Below, piece after piece: positions 48,594 to 56,836 of a stretch of 64,000 bases of DNA (position 1 is its first letter; every line of letters starts with the position of its first letter). The notes under the pieces are model-generated. The model was not told the DNA's origin, did not search any database, and saw only the letters and a program-made list of their open reading frames with translations. Source of the DNA: Mucilaginibacter daejeonensis (GTDB lineage Bacteria; Bacteroidota; Bacteroidia; Sphingobacteriales; Sphingobacteriaceae); assembly GCF_020783335.1 (NCBI RefSeq), contig NZ_CP086068.1, positions 3,100,001 to 3,164,000 of the forward strand, given 5' to 3'. The translations under genes were made by a program, and so were the position numbers.

Positions 48594-50540
48594 CTATATG
48601 ATCCTATTGATCACTACGCTCTCTGGGTCAGTAAGTGTGAGTGGCACTTTTTCTACCGTCACGAAGCTAAGATCCAGGCCAAATCCGCGCTCTTCAGAGA
48701 TACTCATTTTTTTGAGCTGACCGTATATGGTCATGATCGCACGCTCATAAAATGAAAGGGTGTGCGACCTCGACATCACCTTCTCGATCACCACAAAACG
48801 GAAATCGCCGACGATCTTGCGGGCATTAAGCGAACGGTATTGACTGGTGATATCTACCTCACCTTTTTTTACCAGGTCCTCTACCACTTTGCGGAACAAC
48901 AAGTTGATCTGCTGCTCTACTCTAAAGCCGAGCTTGAAGTCGATACGAATGAGTTTGTTAGGAACCAGGAAGTCCACCTCATAATCGCGGGTGTAAGGTT
49001 CGTCCATTACGTCCACGTGTACCAGCCAGTAAACGTCAGCTCGCTTAGGTTGCTTTTGCAAGATCGAGTAAATGATCTTCGATTCTACCTCAGAATTAAA
49101 GTTAGCACTGGTGAGGTACACCAATTGCGAAGCGTACTTAGGAACCGTATCATCCTCGCTTAACTCTTTAAGAATATCGTAATAATCCTCGATCTCGATG
49201 AACTTAACATAGCGGTTACGGATACGGCGCGCGGTATGCCAGCTCCACATCACAATGAACAATACCAAGCCAATACCCAATGTGAACCAGCCGCCGTCTA
49301 CAAATTTACCGAGGTTACCGAACAGGAACGTACCTTCTACCAGGAAGTAGATGACCAGGAACAGCGTGATCAGGTATGATGGCACCTTGCGACGTTTCAA
49401 GAATTTGGATACCAGGATGGTGGTCATCAACATGGCTACGGTGATACTCAAGCCGTAAGCGGCCTCCATCTTTTCAGAACGCTCGAACAGCAATACAACA
49501 CCAATACAACCCAGGCACAGGATCCAGTTGATACTTGGCACATAAAGTTGGCCTTTTTGCTCAGACGGGTAGTTGATCTTCACCTTCGGCCATAGGTTCA
49601 ATCTCACGGCCTCCGCGATCAGCGTGTACGAACCCGAGATGAGCGCTTGGCTGGCAATGATCGCAGCAACAGTAGCTATACCGATGCCGAAGATCAGGAA
49701 CTGCGGGGGCATGATCTGGTAAAATGGATTGAGCAGGTTAAGGTCGAGTTTTTGACCGTTATGTTGAAGTAGCCAAACGCCTTGGCCAAGGTAGTTCAGG
49801 ATCAGACAGGCCTTCACATAGATCCAGCTCACTCGAATGTTAGAACGACCACAGTGGCCAAGATCTGAGTACAACGCCTCAGCACCTGTGGTACACAGGA
49901 ACACAGCACCCAGTATGGTGAACGCCGCTGGGTCAGTGGTAAGCAGTTGGAACGCGTAATGCGGGCTCAGTGCCTTTAAGATCCACGGCATATCAATGAT
50001 ATAGTTGATACCCAACACGCCCATCATGGTGAACCAAAGGAACATGATAGGCCCAAAAGCCTTACCCACCAGCGAGGTACCGAATTGCTGTATAAAGAAC
50101 AGACCGGCAATGATGGCGATCACCACGCTCATTGTAGGTAACTCCGGATACTTGGTGTGCAAACCTTCGATAGCAGATGATATGGTGATCGGCGGGGTGA
50201 TGATACCATCGGCCAATAGCGCACAACCACCCAATATAGCCGGTACGATAAGCCATTTAGCCCTGCGCCTTACCAGTGAGAATAGCGAAAATATACCACC
50301 CTCACCCTTGTTATCGGCCTGCAAGGTGATGATCACATACTTGATCGTGGTTTGAAGGGTAAGCGTCCAAAATATACACGAGACACCGCCCAGAACCAGC
50401 AGTTCTGAGATCTTTTCTTGCCCTATTATTGCTTTGAATACGTATAAAGGTGAGGTACCGATATCGCCGTAGATGATTCCCAAACTGATCAGAAAGCCAG
50501 CGGCCGTCAGTTTTTGCAGATCTTTGTGATGTGATGACAC
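48594..50540 (-). CDS. kup: Low-affinity K+ uptake transporter
   Basis: The product is 648 residues, a Kup/HAK family K+:H+ symporter. The N-terminal signature LGIIYGDIGTSPLYVFKAI lies near residue 20 and QTTIKYVIITLQADNKGEGG near 60-80. About twelve membrane helices run to residue 450, and a cytosolic C-terminal domain of about 200 residues (YDILKELSEDDTVPKYAS..., FRKVVEDLVKKGEVD) ends it. The start is GTG at 50540, with no ATG near. It takes up potassium across the inner membrane. An inverted repeat follows the stop. No regulator is linked. Confidence 0.95.
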   Translation of the reverse strand: MSSHHKDLQKLTAAGFLISLGIIYGDIGTSPLYVFKAIIGQEKISELLVLGGVSCIFWTLTLQTTIKYVIITLQADNKGEGGIFSLFSLVRRRAKWLIVPAILGGCALLADGIITPPITISSAIEGLHTKYPELPTMSVVIAIIAGLFFIQQFGTSLVGKAFGPIMFLWFTMMGVLGINYIIDMPWILKALSPHYAFQLLTTDPAAFTILGAVFLCTTGAEALYSDLGHCGRSNIRVSWIYVKACLILNYLGQGVWLLQHNGQKLDLNLLNPFYQIMPPQFLIFGIGIATVAAIIASQALISGSYTLIAEAVRLNLWPKVKINYPSEQKGQLYVPSINWILCLGCIGVVLLFERSEKMEAAYGLSITVAMLMTTILVSKFLKRRKVPSYLITLFLVIYFLVEGTFLFGNLGKFVDGGWFTLGIGLVLFIVMWSWHTARRIRNRYVKFIEIEDYYDILKELSEDDTVPKYASQLVYLTSANFNSEVESKIIYSILQKQPKRADVYWLVHVDVMDEPYTRDYEVDFLVPNKLIRIDFKLGFRVEQQINLLFRKVVEDLVKKGEVDITSQYRSLNARKIVGDFRFVVIEKVMSRSHTLSFYERAIMTIYGQLKKMSISEERGFGLDLSFVTVEKVPLTLTDPESVVINRII

Positions 50541-50714
50541 TTTTTTAAATAAAAAATTATCAATATGGCCGCAGAATTAAACTTATGAGCGGCTGGTGTA
50601 TCTATTTAATAACAAGGATACTATTGGCTAAACCGTGGAAACCGATTATTGTTAAATTTTGTTAAAAATAATATTGACGGTGGTCGCAGCCCAATTATTG
50701 ACTTGATTTATTAG

Positions 50715-50722
50715 TACCTTTG
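50715..50722 (+). promoter_or_regulatory. -7 element for the T9SS mini-cargo gene
   Basis: TACCTTTG matches TAnnTTTG exactly, 15 bp before ATG 50738. The nearest upstream TTG leaves only 14 bp, so the -33 element is unclear. Confidence 0.45.
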
Positions 50723-50737
50723 TAATTAATAGCGAAC

Positions 50738-51238
50738 ATGGGGCAAAGATATACTTTTAATCATTTATGGATAATAATAATTGCGATGGCAATATCCATG
50801 AATCTTGCCTTTACCATTGGTCCTATCAAACAGGCCAAAGCCGATACCATATACGCACGCAAGGCAAAAAAGCCCTCTTATTTAAAGAATGGCCTTCCCG
50901 CAGGACCGCTCCCACAGGTCAAGACCACGCCTTATATCGTGCACTCTTCGACCGGCACACCACCGAGTGATAAACTGCTGACCAATGTGCAGGTTTACCC
51001 TAATACCATTACCGATCAGATCAACATCAAGTATACCATTGCCCGTAATAGCATCGTGACCATCAAGATCATGGATGTACTAGGTAACAATGTAGCTACT
51101 TTATTAAGCGACAGGGTAGATTCAGGCGAAAGACTTGTTAGTACCAATCTGTTGACCACCAAGCTGACCAGCGGCTTCTACTTTTTACGGGTAATGGTTG
51201 GTACCGAATCCGTGATCAAGCGCATCACCGTTCTATAA
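50738..51238 (+). CDS. Short protein consisting mainly of a type IX secretion C-terminal sorting domain
   Basis: The product is 166 residues. A hydrophobic N-terminal segment (LWIIIIAMAISMNLAFTI) may be a signal peptide. Residues about 84-166 match the Por/T9SS type A sorting domain: VQVYPNTITDQINIKY, VTIKIMDVLGNNVATLL, ERLVSTNLLTTKLTSGFYFL and a terminal IKRITVL. The stretch between (about 35-83) is short and Pro/Lys-rich, with no recognised enzyme or adhesin. It is therefore an unusually small cargo, exported through the outer membrane if the T9SS is present elsewhere. The promoter lies close upstream. Confidence 0.8.
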   Translation: MGQRYTFNHLWIIIIAMAISMNLAFTIGPIKQAKADTIYARKAKKPSYLKNGLPAGPLPQVKTTPYIVHSSTGTPPSDKLLTNVQVYPNTITDQINIKYTIARNSIVTIKIMDVLGNNVATLLSDRVDSGERLVSTNLLTTKLTSGFYFLRVMVGTESVIKRITVL

Positions 51239-51287
51239 GGACGAATTTACGCTTCCTTTATTATTTAATTGAATATTATTAGGAACA

Positions 51288-51473
51288 TTACGCTGCGGTA
51301 GCCGGATTGGCTGCAGCTTCTTTGTGCCACTCATAGCGCTTGGTGAAACAGGTATTGCAAAAATACCTACGCAGGGGCAGGAACGGAAATAACGCTTTCA
51401 ACCATGCAGCACGGGGCACACGGTAATTATACGTCCTGTTGCATTTTGGACATTTAGGTAATACAGTTTGCAT
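51288..51473 (-). CDS. Small zinc-ribbon-like protein, 61 residues
   Basis: The product is 61 residues with two CxxC pairs: CPKCNRTYNY (residues 8-11) and CNTCFTKRYEW (about 39-42). The spacing of about 28 residues fits a zinc ribbon. Between them is a basic, aromatic-rich LKALFPFLPLRRYF that could be a membrane-proximal amphipathic segment. It ends in an Ala-rich tail. The function is unknown, and nucleic-acid binding is possible. It is convergent with the T9SS mini-cargo gene, 49 bp away. Confidence 0.7.
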   Translation of the reverse strand: MQTVLPKCPKCNRTYNYRVPRAAWLKALFPFLPLRRYFCNTCFTKRYEWHKEAAANPATAA

Positions 51474-51680
51474 TTTTTTAGGGAATTCTACGCCTTATAC
51501 GGATAGTATCAGAAATAGATGTACAAACATCGTATATTTTCTTAAAATAAAAAATAGCTTCCTTAATAGGTAAAAAAATAAATATCACCGAATGTGAATT
51601 GGACTTATCTCATCTGTAAGATATTAGCTACACAGGTCACACTACTTGCATATAGAAGCATCGCAATTAGACATTTTTTT

Positions 51681-51688
51681 TAGATTTG
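51681..51688 (+). promoter_or_regulatory. -7 element of the FAH-family gene
   Basis: TAGATTTG matches TAnnTTTG exactly, 22 bp before ATG 51711, after a T-rich stretch. No clear -33 element is at 19-21 bp. Confidence 0.5.
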
Positions 51689-51710
51689 GGGTCTAAGAGA
51701 ACATCATATC

Positions 51711-52322
51711 ATGAAGATCATTGCTATAGGCCGTAACTACGCCGAACACGCTAAAGAATTGAACAACCCCGTGCCTACTACGCCGGTGATATTTATGAAG
51801 CCCGATACGGCTTTGCTGAAAGACAACAAGCCCTTCTATCACCCTGATTTTTCGCAGGACGTACATCACGAGATCGAGTTGGTGCTTAAGATCAGCAAGG
51901 AAGGCAAACACATTAGCGAAAAGTTCGCCTCAGGTTACTTTGACGAGATTGGCCTGGGCATAGACTTTACCGCCCGTGATATACAAGCCCGCCACAAAGA
52001 AAGAGGCCTGCCCTGGGAGTTGGCTAAAGGCTTTGATGGCTCAGCACCGATCAGCGAATTCTTGCCTAAAGAGCAATTCGGCGATCTTTACGATCTGAAC
52101 CTAAAATTGGACGTGAACGGCCAGACCCGCCAGAACGGCAACACCAAGGACCTGCTGTTCTCTTTCGAAAAGCTGATCGCGTTTGTGTCTCAATATATTA
52201 CCTTAAAAAAGGGCGACCTGATCTTTACAGGTACACCTGAAGGTGTGGCCGCCGTAAAACAGGGCGACCATTTACAGGGTTATTTGAACGAACACAAACT
52301 GCTCGACTTTTACGTTAAGTAA
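51711..52322 (+). CDS. Fumarylacetoacetate hydrolase family protein (FAHD1-like)
   Basis: The product is 203 residues. It has IGRNYAEHAKELNN near residue 6, the metal-binding acidic pair in HHEIELVLKI near 55-64, GIDFTARDIQ and GTPEGVAAVKQGD. It is the single-domain form related to acylpyruvate hydrolases and oxaloacetate decarboxylases, using Mg2+ or Mn2+, so the substrate is probably a short 2-oxo acid. The M23 peptidase gene begins 5 bp after its stop, so the two probably share a transcript, though their roles differ. Confidence 0.9.
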   Translation: MKIIAIGRNYAEHAKELNNPVPTTPVIFMKPDTALLKDNKPFYHPDFSQDVHHEIELVLKISKEGKHISEKFASGYFDEIGLGIDFTARDIQARHKERGLPWELAKGFDGSAPISEFLPKEQFGDLYDLNLKLDVNGQTRQNGNTKDLLFSFEKLIAFVSQYITLKKGDLIFTGTPEGVAAVKQGDHLQGYLNEHKLLDFYVK

Positions 52323-52327
52323 GCTAA

Positions 52328-54043
52328 ATGATCAAAAAGCTACTTATACTGCTTGGCTGTTCGTCGTCATTTGTATTCAACAGCCAGGCTCAAGACATTA
52401 TCCAAAGTAAAAAATATCCTGTAGGCGCATTCCAGTACCCGTTAGACCTGCCACCCAGCACGGCCGGCTCTTTTGGCGAACTGCGCTCCATGCATTTCCA
52501 TTCAGGGCTCGATTTCAGGACCAACAGGCAGACAGGATATCCTGTACACGCCGCTATGTATGGTTATGTGTCTCGTTTGCGGGTGCAAACCGGCGGCTTT
52601 GGCAATGCGGTCTATCTGACCCATCCTAACGGATACACCACCGTTTATGGACATTTAGACCATTTAGTACCCGAACTGGCCGAAGCAGTGCGCAAATACC
52701 AATATGACCATCAAAGCTGGGAGGTAGATTTCAGGCTGCAGCCGTTTCAGTTCCCGGTAACCAAAGGGCAGCTGATCGCCATATCGGGTAATACGGGAGC
52801 ATCGGGTGGGCCGCATTTGCACTTCGAGATACGGGATTCACTTACTGAGGAGACCATCAATCCGCAATTGTTCGGACTGACCATTGCTGATAAGATCTCA
52901 CCGGCGATCAGCAGCATAGCAGTGTACCAGCTCAACGGCCATCCGTTCAGTGAGAACACGCCGCGTAGCTATTACTCGGTAAGTGGCGCCGCGGGCAACT
53001 ATCACCTCACCAAACCTGAAACGTTATTCTTAAGTGGCGATATAGGGTTCGGTATCAGCACCAGTGATCAGAATAGCTCATCGGTCAATCGTAATGGTAT
53101 CTACTCACTTGAACTGAAATTGGATGGTCGCACGGTGTACACCTTTGCGGTGGAACGATTCGCTTTCGATCAAACGCACGCGATCAATGCATACATCGAT
53201 TATCCTTTATACCTCAAGACCAGGCGTACTATCCAGAAGTGCTTCATCCTTCCGGGCAGCAAGATCACCGTTTACCCGCAAAGTGAGAACCGGGGCATCA
53301 TCAGCTTCCGCGATACTATGTTGCACGATGTGGAATACGTGGTTAAAGACATCGCCGGCAATACCTCCAACCTTAAACTAAAGGTGCAGGCCAGCATTCC
53401 AAAGGATCGCCCCATCGTCAACTACACAGGTACTAAATTTAGCTACGATAAGCGTAACGAGTTCAGCAATGGCCCTGTCAAGGTCATTGTAGAACCGGGC
53501 AACCTGTACGATGATGTTGATTTCAATTACTCGGTGTTGCCGCAAAAGCCGGGCGCGTATTCGGCCGTGCATCACATCCATAACCGCTTAACCCCTATCC
53601 ATGCTAACTTTGAGTTATGGATCAAGCCTGATGCCAGCATAGGCAACCTTACTAACAAAGCAGTGATAGTGAATACTGTTGCAGGAAGTGTAGGCGGTAT
53701 CTATCAGGACGGTTATGTGAAAGCAAAACCTGCGGCATTCGGCGATTTTCATATCAAGGTGGATACAACAGCTCCAGTGATCACCCCTATCAATATCAAG
53801 CAGGGTGCAAACCTTAAAGCTGTGCGCTCGATCAATTTGCGAGCCAGTGATGACCTTTCGGGTATCAGGTCAATAACAGCAAAAATCGATGGCAAATGGG
53901 TGTTGCTTCAGCAAGACTACCGGACCCGTATATTCAGACACAATTTCGAAGATGGCCTTGCCGCAGGGAAACACATTTTTGAAGTAACGGTTGTTGACAA
54001 TAAAGACAACTCCCGCCAGTACACAGCCGAGTTTTATCGATAG
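52328..54043 (+). CDS. Secreted M23-type metallopeptidase with long C-terminal region
   Basis: The product is 571 residues with a signal peptide (to about 22, NSQAQD). The lysostaphin/M23 domain lies at about 35-180. MHFHSGLDFRTN gives the first zinc ligands His and Asp, and GPHLHFEIR gives the HxH motif. A long region follows of beta-sandwich-type modules (RSINLRASDDLSGIRSITAK, VDTTAPVITPI), typical of extracellular peptidoglycan hydrolases in this phylum. It should act in the periplasm on peptidoglycan or in cell separation. It is 5 bp downstream of the FAH-family gene. Confidence 0.88.
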   Translation: MIKKLLILLGCSSSFVFNSQAQDIIQSKKYPVGAFQYPLDLPPSTAGSFGELRSMHFHSGLDFRTNRQTGYPVHAAMYGYVSRLRVQTGGFGNAVYLTHPNGYTTVYGHLDHLVPELAEAVRKYQYDHQSWEVDFRLQPFQFPVTKGQLIAISGNTGASGGPHLHFEIRDSLTEETINPQLFGLTIADKISPAISSIAVYQLNGHPFSENTPRSYYSVSGAAGNYHLTKPETLFLSGDIGFGISTSDQNSSSVNRNGIYSLELKLDGRTVYTFAVERFAFDQTHAINAYIDYPLYLKTRRTIQKCFILPGSKITVYPQSENRGIISFRDTMLHDVEYVVKDIAGNTSNLKLKVQASIPKDRPIVNYTGTKFSYDKRNEFSNGPVKVIVEPGNLYDDVDFNYSVLPQKPGAYSAVHHIHNRLTPIHANFELWIKPDASIGNLTNKAVIVNTVAGSVGGIYQDGYVKAKPAAFGDFHIKVDTTAPVITPINIKQGANLKAVRSINLRASDDLSGIRSITAKIDGKWVLLQQDYRTRIFRHNFEDGLAAGKHIFEVTVVDNKDNSRQYTAEFYR

Positions 54044-54073
54044 ATCAACAAAAAACCTATACTATATACTACC

Positions 54074-54538
54074 ATGGCAACATTAAAAGAAGGCGATAAA
54101 GCGCCAGACTTTACCGCAAAAGACCAGAACGGCAAAACCGTATCATTAAGCGACCACTTAGGCAAGACCGTTATCTTATACTTCTACCCCAAGGATGACA
54201 CCCCGGGCTGTACGGCCGAAGCATGCAACTTTCGCGATAATTATCAGTCGCTGGTAGCGCAAGGATTTGATGTGATCGGCGTAAGTGTGGATAGCGAACG
54301 CTCACACAAAAAGTTCGAGACCAAGTACAGTTTGCCATTTACCCTGATCGCCGATGAGGACCAAAAGATCGTTAACGATTACGGCATTTGGGTGGAAAAG
54401 AATATGTACGGTAAAAAGTATATGGGCACCCAACGTACCACCTTTATCATTGACCCTGAGGGCAAGATCAGCCACATCATTACTAAGGTGGACAACCCGA
54501 ACGCATCGCAGCAGGTGCTTGACCTTTTAAAGGCTTAG
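54074..54538 (+). CDS. bcp: Thioredoxin-dependent thiol peroxidase
   Basis: This 154-residue peroxiredoxin of the Bcp/PrxQ type reduces peroxides. PKDDTPGCTAEACNFRDN contains the peroxidatic Cys (residue 46) and the likely resolving Cys five residues later. GTQRTTFIIDPEGKI and EKNMYGKKYMG fit the family. The motif PDFTAKDQNG starts the thioredoxin fold. It is cytosolic. It sits 30 bp after the M23 gene, so it may share its transcript. The length is standard. Confidence 0.95.
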   Translation: MATLKEGDKAPDFTAKDQNGKTVSLSDHLGKTVILYFYPKDDTPGCTAEACNFRDNYQSLVAQGFDVIGVSVDSERSHKKFETKYSLPFTLIADEDQKIVNDYGIWVEKNMYGKKYMGTQRTTFIIDPEGKISHIITKVDNPNASQQVLDLLKA

Positions 54539-54629
54539 CTAAAATTCTCATTTTTGATTACATTTAGCTCGAAATAACGAGGGCCGATCAAACCTTTCGT
54601 ACCTATACTCATCAAACTAAGTATTATAG

Positions 54630-55184
54630 ATGTCAGCATCCGTTAGCGATACCGAGATACTTGCCAAATTCCAGGACGAACGAACCCGGAACGAGGCATT
54701 TAACCTTTTGCTGAAAAAGTATCAGCAAAAAATATACTGGCACGTGCGCCGCATGGTGATAGACCATGACGATGCGGACGATCTGGTGCAGGATATCTTT
54801 ATAAAAGTATGGAAGAACCTGCCGGGTTTCAGGAACGATGCCCAGCTATATACCTGGATGTACAGGATTGCTACTAATGAGTGCATCACGTTCTTGAATA
54901 AAAAGAAGCAGAAGAACAACATCCCGCTGGATGATGTGTCGTACGAGTTGGCCGAATCGTTGGCCGATTCGACCTACTTAAGTGGCGACAAGGTACAGTT
55001 GAAGCTGCAACAAGCCTTGCTTACACTGCCTGATAAACAGCGGCTGGTGTTCAACATGAAGTACTATGATGACCTTAAATATGAAGAGATGTCAGAGATA
55101 TTAGGAACGAGCGTTGGGGCATTGAAAGCATCATTTCATCTGGCTGTCAAGAAGATAGAGGCCTACCTTACGTCTAACGATTAA
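54630..55184 (+). CDS. ECF-type RNA polymerase sigma factor
   Basis: The product is 184 residues. The sigma-70 region 2 motif is DHDDADDLVQDIFIKVWKNL (about residues 47-66), with YTWMYRIATNE downstream. Region 4 (about 125-175) has LTLPDKQRLVFNMKYYDDLK and YEEMSEILGTSVGALKASFH, the DNA-recognition HTH. It is followed 48 bp later by a membrane protein with internal repeats that is placed like an anti-sigma factor, then a small periplasmic protein, forming a candidate envelope-stress sigma unit. The target promoters are unknown. Confidence 0.92.
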   Translation: MSASVSDTEILAKFQDERTRNEAFNLLLKKYQQKIYWHVRRMVIDHDDADDLVQDIFIKVWKNLPGFRNDAQLYTWMYRIATNECITFLNKKKQKNNIPLDDVSYELAESLADSTYLSGDKVQLKLQQALLTLPDKQRLVFNMKYYDDLKYEEMSEILGTSVGALKASFHLAVKKIEAYLTSND

Positions 55185-55232
55185 TTTTAATTTGCATTAA
55201 ACCTTCAAGTACAATCTTAATCTAAAGAGGAC

Positions 55233-56177
55233 ATGAAGATCGATATAGAACATAAAGACCTGCCTGAGGATGACTCATGGAGCCAAAGGTTACCGCTGCC
55301 CGGTAACGCTTTTGGTGTCCCCGAGGGCTACTTTGATGATCTGTGCGAACGAACCGTATCGGTCACACACCTGCACCAAATTACCGAAACTGACCTTAAA
55401 AGTGGTTTCACCGTTCCGGAAAATTATTTTGAAGAACTGGGCAGTAACTTACAAAGCCGCATCAACATTGAGCAGGCAATAAGCAATGTCACGGACGAAT
55501 TTGCAGTGCCTGATGGTTACTTTGATCAGCTTAGCGATAATATTCAAGCGCGCATCAATGTTGAAACGTTGTTGACCGGTAGCGATGAGGAACTTTCGGT
55601 ACCACAAGGGTACTTTGATGAACTTCAAAATAACATACAAAGCCGTATCGCTATTGAAGAAGCATTGAACGGCCGTGAGGAATCATTAAGTGTACCGCAA
55701 GGGTATTTTGGGGAATTAAGCGAGCAGATCCAGGCCCGTATCAAAGTAGAGGAACTGATCAGCGCTGATCAAAATGCGATGACCGTTCCGGCGGGTTATT
55801 TTGAAAGCCTTGACCAAAAGATCATGGCCAGGGTAGCCGATGAGCAAGGTGCTAAGGTGGTACAAATGCCGGCACGCACTCAAACCGATAATGTGCGCAA
55901 GCTGATATCGACCGCAGCTTTCAAGTATGCTTCGGCCGCTTGCTTTGCGGTGATCGTTGGTTTGGCAGTATATTTTAGCGATAGCGCTTTGTTCAAGAAT
56001 GGCCAGCGTGCTACCTTACACAAAGAGATATCAGAGATACCGACCGACCAGATACGCACCTTTTTGGAGAACCATACCGATGCGATGGAGACCGAGCGTA
56101 CCGTGATCGCGAATGATACCCATTTTGACGAGGATACTTTAAAGAGCGCGTTACAAGATTATGTAAGTGTGCAGTGA
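55233..56177 (+). CDS. Putative anti-sigma/membrane protein with six 31-residue repeats
   Basis: The product is 314 residues. Residues about 27-205 consist of six tandem units, each with a VPxGYFxxLxxxIxxRI core; the GYF (or NYF) positions are 32, 64, 95, 126, 157 and 188, a period of 31. After them come a basic segment, one membrane helix (about 229-249, ASAACFAVIVGLAVYF) and a short periplasmic tail. The order after an ECF sigma gene fits an anti-sigma factor, with repeats in the cytosol able to hold sigma. I do not recognise a named anti-sigma domain. The VPxGYF motif occurs singly in related proteins. Confidence 0.72.
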   Translation: MKIDIEHKDLPEDDSWSQRLPLPGNAFGVPEGYFDDLCERTVSVTHLHQITETDLKSGFTVPENYFEELGSNLQSRINIEQAISNVTDEFAVPDGYFDQLSDNIQARINVETLLTGSDEELSVPQGYFDELQNNIQSRIAIEEALNGREESLSVPQGYFGELSEQIQARIKVEELISADQNAMTVPAGYFESLDQKIMARVADEQGAKVVQMPARTQTDNVRKLISTAAFKYASAACFAVIVGLAVYFSDSALFKNGQRATLHKEISEIPTDQIRTFLENHTDAMETERTVIANDTHFDEDTLKSALQDYVSVQ

Positions 56178-56178
56178 T

Positions 56179-56628
56179 ATGAAAATGAAGATCTTGATTA
56201 GATATATAGTAGTTGTTGCCCTGGTGTTCGCGGGTTATGAGGTGTTTAGCCAGCCACCAGCGTCCTTTATGCGTAAAAACATGGTGCGCAACAAAGTAGA
56301 AAGTGCCCGGGATAATTACATTGACAAACAGCTTGACCTCAACAGTGACCAAAAGGCTAAGTTTTGGCCTTTGTACTACCAGTACCATAAGGAGATCACC
56401 GAAGTACGTAAGGCCAAAAGACAGAACCTGACCTTCAATAAGTCGAAAGATCAATTAGACAAGGACCTGCAATATGATCAGCAACTGGTTGATGTTAAAA
56501 AAAGATACACTCAGGAATTTGCGCGGATCATGCCACCTGAAAAGGTCAACAAGATATTTCAAAGTGAGCGTGAGTTCGTTGATGAACTGCTACGCCAGTA
56601 CGGCGAACGAGGTACACCTGAACAATAA
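56179..56628 (+). CDS. Small periplasmic helical protein of sigma operon (Spy-like)
   Basis: The product is 149 residues from ATG 56179, directly after the anti-sigma stop; a GTG 12 bp upstream would overlap it. It begins with a signal peptide (MKMKILIRYIVVVALVFAGYEV). The mature part is helical and charged: SARDNYIDKQLDLNSDQKAK, FWPLYYQYHKEITEVRKAKR and KVNKIFQSEREFVDELLRQY, the 'LNxxQxxxFWPxY' pattern seen in Bacteroidota periplasmic Spy/CpxP-like proteins. It is likely a periplasmic sensor or chaperone that tunes the anti-sigma factor, by analogy only. A strong terminator follows. Confidence 0.78.
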   Translation: MKMKILIRYIVVVALVFAGYEVFSQPPASFMRKNMVRNKVESARDNYIDKQLDLNSDQKAKFWPLYYQYHKEITEVRKAKRQNLTFNKSKDQLDKDLQYDQQLVDVKKRYTQEFARIMPPEKVNKIFQSEREFVDELLRQYGERGTPEQ

Positions 56629-56640
56629 TTAATGGTCAAA

Positions 56641-56679
56641 CGCAAAAAGCCCTGAACGGATCGTTCAGGGCTTTTTGCG
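56641..56679. terminator. Intrinsic terminator of the sigma operon
   Basis: A long stem with arms AAAAAGCCCTGAACG and CGTTCAGGGCTTTTT, extended by CGC/GCG, and a very short loop. It lies 13 bp after the stop at 56628. Confidence 0.92.
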
Positions 56680-56836
56680 TTTATGTTAAGGCGATCTGAT
56701 CGGCCACGCGATATGCATGATCACAGGAATGTTTGCTGTTATATGACCGGCCGGGTACTCTGTAACTTTTTCATAACTCGCTTCTTTTGAACTATATTTT
56801 TATCACTTTTAACGGTATTAATTAAACTCAACTGAT

